Source: Trochalopteron elliotii (Eukaryota; Chordata; Aves; Passeriformes; Leiothrichidae). From it: a stretch of 64,000 nucleotides of DNA. The first letter of the stretch is position 1, and each line of letters starts with the position of its first letter. Below are positions 35,098 to 46,490 of the stretch, one piece after another. The translations under genes were made by a program, and so were the position numbers. The notes below the pieces were generated by a model. It did not search any database. It was not told where the DNA came from and saw only the letters and a program-made list of their open reading frames with translations. The stretch covers positions 930,848 through 994,847 of the forward strand of contig JANPWX010000026.1 of assembly GCA_024734555.1 (NCBI GenBank). The letters are read 5' to 3'.

Positions 35098-38000
35098 AAA
35101 GTGGATGGTGATGTTGTTTTGGAAGTTTTCAAAGTTCACACATCTTTATGATGAAACTACAGTTTCCTTGTACTAGAATTTTTTTTTTTGAGATTATTAG
35201 CACTGTCAAATGTCAATGATTAAAAAAATAATAATCTGGAGCTTTAACCTTACTGCTACACTTTTAAAGTGATTAGTTTAATTTCTCTATCATTCTCTTG
35301 TTCCTTATATTCAATTCTGTTGGCATGTATTAGTTCATTCCAAATTCCATTAAAGTTGTGATTATAAGGGAGGTTTTTTTTTTAACTCAAGAAGCAGTTT
35401 AATAACTTCCAGGTGTAATTGCAGTATCTCTTGATGATAAAGTAATCCTAATTTTTAAAAACACCAGTTGTCAAGTATTTTCTTATCTTCACTTACAATG
35501 TCATGCAGAAGCCAAGACAGTATGTTAAACATATATTTTGACATGTAAGTAATACGTGTCAAAGTTTCAGCAAAGAAAGAGAACTACAAAAAGCCGTTCC
35601 TGATGTTGCTCATTACTTACCATGAAATTTTGCATCCCTTAATGTTTATTAGAATTTTTTTTGTATGCAACAGAATCAGAATCAAACTTTGGTGTCTTTT
35701 TTCTTTAGAGGAGTCCTTCCTTGCTCCTCTGATATGGAAATAATTTTCTGAAACAATAGTATATGAGATAAAAACACAAAGGGATCTCTATTTGCATCTA
35801 GTCCAAAAGAATTAACAGATTTTCTCTACAGGTTTTCTGAACAAGGCATAAGGAAGTTGAATATGACTGAGAGATCAGATACTTGTACTGCTTTGAATAA
35901 AATAAAAAGCAACTGACAACACATACCTGTAAGTAATCTTTATTTGCTAGTACCTCTTAAATTCTTGTTTGTGTAGGGTAATAAATACAAATTACAGAAT
36001 ACACTACAGTTTTTTATGCAAATGTCTCATGTCTTGTGCAGAAGATAAGAAAGTGGAAATGGACTTTGAATGGAGTGCATTAAAGAGCTTGTTAGTCAGC
36101 TGTAAGCACAATAACCATCAGCCAACACTGAGGTTTTAAATTTCTATTTACACTCACAAATTGTCCCAGTACTAATAGGATCTAGCTCTTAAGGCTTAAT
36201 GCTGAGCAGTTTTGATGTGGCTAAAACAGAAAGCAATGCGATTTGTTAGAGCATAATGACGGACTACTATCTTGATAGCCTTTAAATACAATGGCTACAG
36301 ATCACCTTCATCTTTCAAAGGTGAAAATTGGAAGCATCATCATTATATGAGCATTATGAATTAATGCTTCAGAATACACTTGAGCTGAAAAATGATGCAT
36401 AGAAAATTGGTCATGTGGTTTACCATTCTAAAAAAATACTTGTCCATTTTTCATTTATTACAGGGCTTGTATTGCTTGTAAACCCTTTCATTTATGCTTG
36501 TCCATCTCTGCTGTTTGCATTCTAGTGGGCTGAATAATTATGTATGCGGAGCCTTTTGGTTCAGAATCAGAAGAAATAACCCTTTCAAAAGGGAAAAGCC
36601 TGCATAGTCTCACCAGAGTTACGCAATGGCTGAAAAAATCCATTTTAAATATTGTAGTATCTCAGTGTGAACCACTGTTTTCCTATAATGACAAAACTAG
36701 GAACTAGAAATGATATCTAAGGTGTGTTTTTGGTAACCAGACAGATGTTCATACTAGGAAGGTATTTGTTTTTAGATTGATAAGCTCAGTAGTCCCATTT
36801 ATGGCTTAGTACTTCTGTGGATATGAGAAATCAAGAGTACAAGCCAGAACCAGAGGGATGAGCAAGATCACGTCAAGAATGTTTAAAGGCCTGACTTTTT
36901 ACTAGATTTATGTTGGGTAGCACTTAGTCATATCCACATACATATGTGTATATGCACACAAATGTAGTTTTGATTTGCAAGGATGACAAAACTTGTTTTT
37001 AGATAAAGGAAACATTTGTTTCCTCTATACCAAAAATATGTATATGTCTTAGATATATTTTTTTAGAGATATATTATTTTATGTAGATATTTATTACATG
37101 TATCTCTATATGAAATACACCTAACAAAATGTATAGAACCTTACATTTAAAATGTATATTTATAAGTGGAGATTGCTGTTGTGTATCTGAAAATACCAAT
37201 CTGTCAAAATGGATGCATCTATTGAAAAAGTATCATTTGGAGAAATTCCTGGGACAATAGTCTGAAAGAGCTTGGAAGCTCTGAAGACCGTATATACTGC
37301 TCTGAGTTTGCTTTGTGGCCAAGAATGGGGCAGAGGAGATGGCAGGCCCTAAGGCAGCTTTGTGACAAAGTTACCTGGCTCCATCAGAGGCCTCCTGGAA
37401 GATAATGCAGAGATTTTCAGTGTTGACAGTTGGAAAACTCTGGTTGAGAAAATTTTTTAAAATCTTCTGCAGTGTTCTCCCTATTAATTTGACAGACTTT
37501 ATGTGTGCTGGATTTTTGTGAGGTTTCCTCTGTGTGTGACTGCTCTCCTCTTACTTGTTTGCACTGGCACTTAGTTACGTGGAAGGAGGAGTTTTTCCAC
37601 ACTGCAAAAGTCAGCAGCAGCATCGAGGCCAGACTAATTTGGAAATGGTCTGCACTGTCTGATTGTGCTGTGATTAAATTCAGCTGGATGTTCAGGAGTG
37701 GATTACAGCTGTTTGTATGAACTTTGTAAATTCCCATTTCATCTTAGGCAGAAGAAGCACTTTCATAAGGGCTTGAGACACCTGAACAACAGATAGCCCC
37801 CAACTCTCTGATAGTTTTTGTTGAAGTTGTTTGGTGCTGCAGAGCAATGTGATGTTGTCTTAGCTCTATTCTGAAGATTACTAAAATATGAATTATTTTA
37901 ATCCTGAAAGAAGGAAAGAGGAAGAACACTGATAAGAAAAGTTATTAAATACTAAGAGAAAAAGCAGGGAATTAGAACTTGCTGACTTGATAGAATGGGA

Positions 38001-41000
38001 TAATCCTCAATCTTAAGTTGTTTTGCACTGAATGATAACTGCCACAAGAATGGAGAGCAAATTAACTTCTGGATACCGCTTGTTACACCTTGGCATCTCT
38101 TGTGTATATCCGTAAGTAAATAATTACTGTGTTCTTCTGAACTTTGTATATCCTGATTTGTGGAGTCTCTTGACACTTGGTAGAAGTTGCTGAATGAAGT
38201 GACCTAGAGAAGGAGGATTAAAGTGCTAAGAACTGAAAAAAGAAGACTGTGTAAGTGTAGGTAAGCTTGAAAATGCCATAGGCAAGATTTTGGTCTAAAC
38301 AAAAGCACAGACTATTTTCCCTCTGTTAAAATAACAAAGGGAATAAACCCTCTCAAAGCAACACAGAAAATCATAAAAACAAAATAAATAAAATGACCTA
38401 CCAAAAAACTGAACCAACCAACCAGAAACTGCTGAAGAAACCTCAAAAAGAAATGCTTCAGACATTCTTCTAGGATGAAATTTGGCCTACAGCTTTTCAG
38501 GGGCAATTCCAATCTTAGTATTGTGTGCTATTTTGTGCTGCTAGAAGTCTTTTTCAGCTTCCTTAGTGCCCCAGTCTAACTCAAGCACAAGTGTATCAGT
38601 ATTTCTGCTGGCCGAGCACAGAGCAAGGAGTAAATCAGGAAAGCATTAATGCATGTAGGGTTAGAGCTAGAGAAACCACAGAGGACCAGGAGAGGAGGTA
38701 ACAAGTAATAAAAACAGGCTAGATTTTTTATCTTGACATATGGCTCTCTGGAGTGGCAGCTTTGGGGATTTCTATACCCAGAACTGCATCTTTGATGGTG
38801 GATATGGACTTGTGGGAAATAAGATTGAATGCATTGTTATTATTCCTCATGGAAGAAGAAGTGTTATGATCTTCTTTTTATTATTATCTTATTTAGAAAT
38901 AAAATTATACTTTGCAATATGCCTGATTCAACATGTAATTTTACTTTCTTCTGCAAAGGAACTAGGTTTGCATATTAGCACTGTGTTTGCTCTATAGGGA
39001 ATAATATAGCTGAAAATCTACTAGGTGTAGTAGAAAAAGCGTTAACTCTACTGCTTCATACAGAAAAGACTGGGCAAAACAGAGCTTCAAGTGTTAGTAA
39101 GAGAAGAAAAATGGGATTAAAGAAAAAATTTCTAAAATATATGTTGAAATATATTGTGCCTATTGTATTCAATAATTATATCCAAAAGCAAATATCTATG
39201 AGGTGGAACCAAATCACCAGACTGGAAGGTAGATACTGATATTTTGAGGAAAACAAAGAAAATAGACTACTGTTTTTAGCTTGCTTAAATACCTTTTGAG
39301 TTTTCATGCAGTATTCAAGACTTGTTACCTTACTGTCTTCTCATAATGGTCTGAGTAGTTGCCATATGTGCTATAAGTCAGTGTCTCTTCAAAATATGTA
39401 GTTTTATTTTCTCTACTGTTACTACTCTTTGGTGGAGTCACACGGTCATTAGCTATGAGTGCAGTCAAAACTGTGATGCAAGAGACATCATTTTGGGTTT
39501 TGTTGAGAATAGTCAGTGCTCTGATGGTTTTTGAAAGGTGCATTAGGCCAGTTTTCTTAGTCAAAGTAAAATCTGTTTGAAAAATGAGCATAGTTTATGT
39601 TTACTCGCCTTTGTAAACAAAATGAAAGGAATAATATTTTTTGCCTAATCAGTTTGGAAATGGTGTCATTTATTGCAGTGAGATGCATAGATTGGTAATC
39701 TCAGATAAGATCTTTGTCAGGTAGACCAGAGCTGAGGAAAAATCCTCCACACACACACAAAACAATCCTCCTGCCCTTGAAGGACACCTGTAGATGTAAA
39801 ACAAACAAAAGATCAAAGGGATGAAGCAGAGCAGAAGGCTGAAGACAGCTCTTAAAAGGAAAAAAAGAATAGAATTCTTACCTGAGAAGACAGGGATTTC
39901 AAATACAGAGAGTCATTGCAATGCGCTTTAGTTAAATAGACAAAAATGAAAAGGTAAGAAAAAATAATTTCATACTTTGGACAGGTGCAAAGAGATGTTA
40001 GAATAATTTAAATAAACAGAAGCTGTCTGAGAATAAGATGCTCCTTATTTGCAGAGGAGATGCTGTGGACCATTTACATATCTGATGAAGCTGTACATGT
40101 AACAACTAAATATAATCCTGTGTATAATAATCTCAGCTACCTTTCAGAAAACAATGATACCCCAAAAATTATTAAAAAAATAATTTTAAGGACTAAGCAT
40201 AAATATTGTACCTGTAAAATGGCTTTCATTACAGTGATCAAGTCTTGGGACTTTGCCAGAACAAAGTGGCTTTCTGATGAGATGGTTCAAAAAACAAATT
40301 CCTGTCAATATGAAGTTTGAGCCATAAAGGACTTGAAAAAAGTTAATAATAATGGATATATTTTTTTCAAGACAAATTTTTAATCCTACCTAGGTAATTC
40401 CTGCCCCGCCCTTTCCAAGGTGTTAGGAGCTTTTCTTCTCTTAACTTCTTAATCTGTGATTTCTGTGTCTTCTTTGTTTTAATCATCTTGCCATGCAAAT
40501 AACACACTGCTATACAAGTTTATCTATAAGTTTATGAACTGAAACCTTGTGTATATATGTGTTTTACTGTGTTACCTCTAAGGGCCTAAATAGATTGTCA
40601 TTGCTCTGTGTTTGGGTAGACTCCTGTAAAGAAAAAATCAGCAGTTATTACACTGATGCCCTGTTGCTGAAAATAATCTCCCTCTTTACAGTTCATGCCA
40701 AGAAAATCATTATTCACCTAATCTGGGCCAAATTTACTTCTGCTATTCTGCTCCTTTGGACTCTAACTACTATGTACTATGTTGTGCTTGTTTTCCGAAA
40801 TACGTAGCTCAGTTTTCCTTTCTGAGCATGTTTACAATATAGAAGACATCAGATTTAGGCATGAGAAACGTTCCATAATGACTGCTGTGTAGATCATGTA
40901 GAAGATCTGGCAAAAGAAGGATCCTCTGCAAGATTAGTTTCTCACTAAGATTAGTTTCTCTGATTGTGAAAAAGATGTGTGAAATAAGAGTGTGTAATTT

Positions 41001-41204
41001 CTGTTCAGGGGCTCACTGTGGCTTCATGAGTATGATAAATGCAGGAACATCACTCTGTCCTGTACATGTTTGAGCTGAATTCTTCCACAGCCTTGCATGG
41101 CCTCCAGATGTAGATGTAATGTTAGAGGGTCAGTTTGCTTTTAAAATTTGTTTTCTCTTTTCCATAGGATGTTTTTGCCATGACTTATGGATTCCTGAAA
41201 TTGT
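35098..41204. other. Intergenic, nothing recognised
   Basis: About 6.1 kb of unique AT-rich DNA, with TA-rich patches near 36930-37160. No CR1, LTR or credible exon seen. Confidence 0.55.
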
Positions 41205-41490
41205 CTTCACAGAGTGGATAAGGTTGGAAGGGACTACAGTGCTCGGGTGGGGTCATCTCAGAGCATGTGGCACAGGATTGCATCCGGATGGTTCTGTAAT
41301 ATCTCCAGTGAGGGAGACTCCACAGCCTCTGGACAATCTGTTCCAGTGTGTGGTCACTTGCATAGTAATGAAGTTCCTTCTCACGTTCAGCTGGAACTTC
41401 CTGTGCATCGGTTCGTGCCTGCTTTTCTAGTCCTATATCTTGGCAGTTCTGAGAAGAGCCTGGCTTTATCCTCCCTTCTGAGTCTACTGT
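41205..41490 (-). mobile_element. CR1 LINE 3' fragment
   Basis: Starts with cagagtggataaggttggaa, then 'ggtcatctcagagcatgtgg', 'atatctccagtgagggagac' and 'tctgttccagtgtgtggtca', and ends near gagaagagcctggctttatc. This is the reverse complement of the CR1 3' region. Confidence 0.85.
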
Positions 41491-42109
41491 GCTTGGTCAA
41501 TAGACTGTGTATTTGGTAAGATGCTATTGCTTGGCTGCTTATGTGAATTTAGCATTGTTCTAAGATTGTGTGTTCAGTGCTGGAAGCTAAAACTGTGAAT
41601 TTTTATTACCTTTACCTGATTTTATAGTGATTAACTTACTACCTGTTTAGGGGTTGAGATGATTGCAAATAGCTTTTATTGGCAAACCACAGTGAATTTT
41701 TTTTCTTTAATTTCCTGCTTTTCTTCTATAATTCAGAAGGCATTGCCTCATTTTGGGAGATGCTGCCATCCAGGTGGTAGATTTACTAGTAGATTTACTA
41801 GTCTTTTCATGGTTTCTATTTTTTTTTTTTGGCAATTTCTTGTTTATATCACTTGGATTCCTAAGTGGGATTAAGTGTTTAAAGGACTATAACAACAATG
41901 TCCCATGTATCTGAAGACAGAATATAGTACACTCGCTGTTGCAGTTAGATGTAATATAGCAGTAGCATTTGGGTCTGTAGCAGCTGCTGACTTTCATTAT
42001 GTTATAAGAAGCAACCTATTGTCCTGTTAGGGCACAGCTTCAGTCTGAGAGAGGGTTCACAGCGTGGAGCTGAGAGGTGACTGAATTATTCAGGTTGCTC
42101 AGCAGGTCA

Positions 42110-42590
42110 GAGGGTGTGAGAAACATCCTGATACTGCTGGGAAGATGAGCCTTTGAACAATTTGCTTCCCCAGAAGCCACACTACTTTGTTCTTTGATTT
42201 TTGGTGAGCTTTCATTTCAGCAGGGCTAAGATTTAACCCATCATATTTACAAAAAGAGGCATTATGATGTAGTTCTGAAGTGCCTGTCACTGTGATATTC
42301 TGGTTCCCACATAGCTGATTCACTGAGATTTGATCTCTGTTACGAGTGGCAATGACATTATTCATACTCTGCTTGTTCATAAGCGCTGAATTCCCAAAGG
42401 ATGCTTTCTTTAAGTGGTACCAACAAGTTGCAGTAAAGGCTTTCAAAGTATTTGTGAGTTGAATTCTTTTGGCTTGAGCTGGTGGCTTTCTTAATGACAC
42501 CAGAATCTCTAGTTCTGTCAGCAATAGCAGCCCTTTTCAAGAAAGAGGTCTTCATTTCATCATCTTTATCCTTGAGAAGGCAACCATGGA
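42110..42590 (-). pseudogene. Possible decayed coding sequence, unidentified
   Basis: On the minus strand, one frame reads LLKDKDDEMKTSFLKRAAIA and DRTRDSGVIKKATSSSQKNS and stops near 42358. An overlapping second frame runs on as SMNNVIATRNRDQISVNQLC and SPAEMKAHQKSKNKVVWLLG. The charged, serine/lysine-rich composition and the frame change are what a frameshifted retrocopy or dead exon would show. I do not recognise a parent gene, and chance remains possible. Confidence 0.2.
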
Positions 42591-43121
42591 AAAAAACTAG
42601 AGGTTTCTGCTCACAAACTGGAGGAAGTTGTATGTAATTTGGGGAAAAGTGCAGAGAAAGAAACCATTCTGACCTTTCTCTCCACTACCCCTCAGAGTTC
42701 AGTTTCTGCTCTTCTGTCTTCCCATTCTTTCTCATAGATAGCAGGTCTGGAAAGGGGCTATCTTTTAAGCATATGGACAAAAAAAAGTTCCTTCAGACAA
42801 CTTTTACTCACAGCTCAGCAAAAATGTGCAAGATTGTGTTGTTAGGAATCTGTAGATTGCAAAAGTGTTGTTATTAAAATGATATGTTGTTAAAAAATAT
42901 AATGAAAGCAAGTACAAGTGGTAGTCATAAGGTTAAGGTTAAATTTATGGACATTTGAACATACCACTTCTGCACATGTAAGTGTAATTGCATGTTGCAA
43001 TGTAGTATTAATGTCATTCAAAATTCAGCAATAAAATCCATTGCACAGTGTCATTTTTAACATTTTTCCAATATGTGTGGTCTCTAGAGTATTTTCACTT
43101 TCTTAATCACTTCCTAGAATT

Positions 43122-43762
43122 CATAAATCATGGAATCATAGAATTCCTGGGTTGAAAGGGACCTTAAGGATTACCTACCTTCAATCCCCTGCCATGGGCA
43201 GGGACACCTTCCACTGGACCAGGTTGCTCAGAGCTCCAACCAGCCTGGCCTTGAACACTTCCAGGGAGTGGGGCATCCATATCTTCTCTGGGTCACCTAT
43301 TCCAGTGCCTCACTGTCCAAAGAATTTCTTCCCAGTATCTAATCTAAACCTGCATTCTTTCAGTTTGAAGCCATTCCCGCTTGTCCTGTCACTACAGGCC
43401 CTTGTAAATTGTCTCTCTCCATCTTTCTTGTAGGCTCCCTTCAGGTACTGGAAAGTTGCAGTTTGGTCACCTTTAAGCCTTTTGTTCCAAGCTGAACAAA
43501 CCAAATTCTCTCAGCCTTTCCTCACAGGAGACATGTTCCATCCTTCTACTCAACTTGGGGCCTTCCACTGGACTGGCTCCAACAAGCTGATGCCCTTCCT
43601 CTGCTGGGGACCCCAGAGCTGGATGCAGTGTTCCAGGCGGGGTCTCACCAGAGAGGGGAAGAGGGGAGGATCTCCTTCCTTGCCTGGCTGGCCACCTTGC
43701 TTTGGATGCAGCCCAGGACCTGACTGGGCTGAGCTGTAAGTGCACATTGCTGGCTCATGTCT
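43122..43762 (-). mobile_element. CR1 LINE, 3' part of a composite copy
   Basis: Opens with atcatggaatcatagaattc and ttgaaagggaccttaag (CR1 3' end, reversed). Minus-strand translation runs upstream through EHVSCEERLREFGLFSLEQ to a trace of MSQQCAL at about 43762. There the homology stops abruptly against an oppositely oriented CR1 piece. Confidence 0.88.
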
Positions 43763-44070
43763 TTCAGGAAGCTTTCAGGAAGCAGAAACAAGGACAGGTG
43801 GCCTGGGAGGAATACAGCGAAATTATGTGGGAAACTAGGGACAAGGTTAGGGAAGCCAAGGCTCGGTTAGAATTGGGTCTGGCCAGGGATATTAGCAGTA
43901 ACTGGAAGGGCTTGTATAGATATGTTGCAAGCAAAAGAAGACTAGGGATATTATCCTAAGGATAATTTCCTTCATCTCCAGAAGGAAATGGGAGGCCTGG
44001 ACAAAGAGAAGGCTGAGGTCCTTAGTGACTTCTGTGCCTCAGTCTTCAAAGCAAGTTCTCCAGTCACACC
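43763..44070 (+). mobile_element. Internal CR1 ORF2 segment in inverted orientation
   Basis: Plus-strand translation reads [32 protein letters not shown] and [13 protein letters not shown]. After a frameshift it reads EMGGLDKEKAEVLSDFCASVF. These are the CR1 ORF2 sequences lying between the endonuclease and the reverse transcriptase. The fragment has no CR1 3' end and sits between two minus-strand CR1 pieces. Confidence 0.8.
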
Positions 44071-44425
44071 AGCCAAGTCCTCAGCAGGGCTGCTCTCTGT
44101 CTATTCACCCCACAGCCTGTGTTGATGTCAGGGGCTGCCCTCACCCAGATGCAGCACCTTACTCTTGGTCTTGTTAAACCTCATGAGATTCCCACGGGCC
44201 CAATTCTCGAGCTTGTCCAGGTCCTTATGGGTGGGGTTCCATCCTTCAGGAGTGTCATCTGCCCCCTCAGAGCTCGGTGTCATCTGCAGATTATCTGACA
44301 GTGCATTTGATCCCTTCATCTATGTCATTAATGAAGATGTTAAATACCACTGGTCCCAGTTTGGACCCCTGAGGGACATCACTTGTCACTGGTGTCCAAT
44401 GAGACCTGACAAGAACTGCTGATAC
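44070..44425 (-). mobile_element. CR1 LINE, reverse-transcriptase part of the composite copy
   Basis: Minus-strand translation: [68 protein letters not shown]. The catalytic DD pair survives (SADD), but stop codons interrupt the frame. It is the upstream continuation of the element at 43122-43762. Confidence 0.85.
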
Positions 44426-46339
44426 AGCTGACTGTTTATAAATGGTGATGCAGTATATCTAGTATGTTATAAACCATCCTATTCATAGATTTAACAAATT
44501 TTTAAGTGTATAAATTATTTGACTTGGAAATTAACTTTATAAATCAAGAACAAGCTGTTTTCTCAAACTGTGATTTTTGCTTGTTTGGGGTTTTTGTTTT
44601 TATCATTCTACTGAAATGCCAATGTTTCAAGAAAATTGTAAAAGAATTGAAATCTATCCTGACCTAAGGCTAGAATTCAGCAGTACAGTACTGTAGGAAT
44701 AATCTCTTCCAGAGTCCTCAGGTTATTCAGTGCTAACCTTCAAATCTAATTAATCATCACAACAACTGAAAAGCCATATTTTTTCAGAAATTCTCTATAG
44801 TTTTTTAACAATTCTGAATTTTTTTTATTATGTTTTTATATTGAACAGGGACTGTAGGTGCTGTGCCATCATTTTTATCAGCAACCTTAGCTCACTAAGA
44901 GTTCTCTCCCTGAGGAATTAAATGGATGAAATTTTAAAGATTACTCTCACCCCTGTTACCAAGGTACCTGACTCCTTTTTGCTTGCTGGCTGGAACTGTA
45001 AGTGCCAGTATTTCCCCTCTTGCTGTTGCTGTGCAGGTGTTGATTCAGCATAGTTAGACATTATTGTTTGAAAGATATAACCCAATATGTTAAAGTCAAG
45101 GTATGACTGGGGTTTTTTTTTTGGACTTCACTTATGGTTTTACAGGCGCTTTTGCAGGGGGAGAAAATATAATTTTCCAGCTTTGTGGATGCATCATGCA
45201 TTACTCCTTAATCTCTGGGAAATAAGGCAGTGTTTAGTTTGAAATGTACATTATTGAACCTTGCTCCTTTTTCATGAAGGAATGTGTGTGATTCCTTAAC
45301 TAGTCTTTAGTACTGATCAAAGTGCCTGAGAACCATTGTGCCCCAACTCTAATCAATTCTGTGGCAACTTTTACTACTTGTCTGGTAAATTTTATTATCT
45401 TTTTCACAGAAACTGACGTTTATTTGGTATTTATTCAGCATGGAGACTATCACAAAGACCATCACAATTTACATGATATTATGAATAGCAATAAATCCCA
45501 GTGAGTAGGAACAATAATTCTAATATACTATCTTTGTTGAGCCAGAAGAAAAAACAACTGCTTCAGTTTGAGACACTTGACCTTTCATCTATAGCAGAAG
45601 TCAAACCCCAGTAGGTTCAGTCACTGAATTCTTGGACAGGAATTTGCTTTTGGAAGGTGCCAGCTCAATTGTTCTTATGTTTGCAGGTGAACATGTTTGT
45701 ATAGGCTGTTCTGAATATTTTCTTAACCCTGTGATCTCACAAGATCAAAAAGTAAATAGTGAAACCTAAACCTTTTTCAGTTTCCTAACCAAAGGTTTCC
45801 CTTTCATTCCTGAAAAGAAGCCAAGTACTCAGAGGTTTTTCCAAAAAACTTCAATCTTTCAATAAACATCACTTCAGTATTCTAAGCCTTTTGCTCATAA
45901 AGCCCCCATCAGCTTATTTTGGAGAGTTTGTGATCTAGAAGAGTGAGCTTAATTTCATGAACCCTTAGACATAGGTCATGAATCATGATACAAAATTTTT
46001 TGTACACGTTTTACCTCTGATTCAGCTGCAGAGGGCAGTTCAACACTATTAAAAATAGTTAACAGTTAAGCCATTTATAATTTCAGAGCAAAGAGAAATC
46101 ATATAGAAAATAAAATGCTTTTCATAAGGAAAGACATGAGAAGCTTTGTTTTCATAGGCGATTCCATAATATTTCCTAAAGACCCATTTTGTGTTCTGAG
46201 GTGGCTACAAACAAGCAGTGAGATTGAAGATAATCAGTTTGAGATTTAAATGCCACCAAAACTAATTTTGTCCCCCCACTTTTTTTTTAATCTTTTAAGG
46301 AGCTGACCTGAATGCCTTCAAGTGGTTCAGGAGCACATC
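44426..46339. other. Intergenic, nothing recognised
   Basis: Unique AT-rich DNA. A 60-codon frame at 45322-45504 has no motif. Confidence 0.5.
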
Positions 46340-46490
46340 TGAAATGCTTATGCTAATACATGCAGCATGAGAAACAGGATGAACTGGCAGGTTTGGTCAG
46401 TTCCCAGAACTGTGACATCATCAACATTGATGAGACTTGGTGGAATGTATCCCACGATGGATTGCTGGGATGGAGGGCTGCAGGCTGGGC
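46340..46490 (+). mobile_element. CR1 ORF2 endonuclease fragment
   Basis: Plus-strand translation HEKQDELAGLVSSQNCDIIN followed by IDETWWNVSHDG matches the CR1 AP-endonuclease segment (NKQEEL...YDI..ITETWWD.SH), with the catalytic Glu retained in ETWW. Homology fades after about 46490. The surrounding ORF (46360-46638) is otherwise unrecognised. This is an isolated piece lacking RT and 3' end. Confidence 0.65.
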
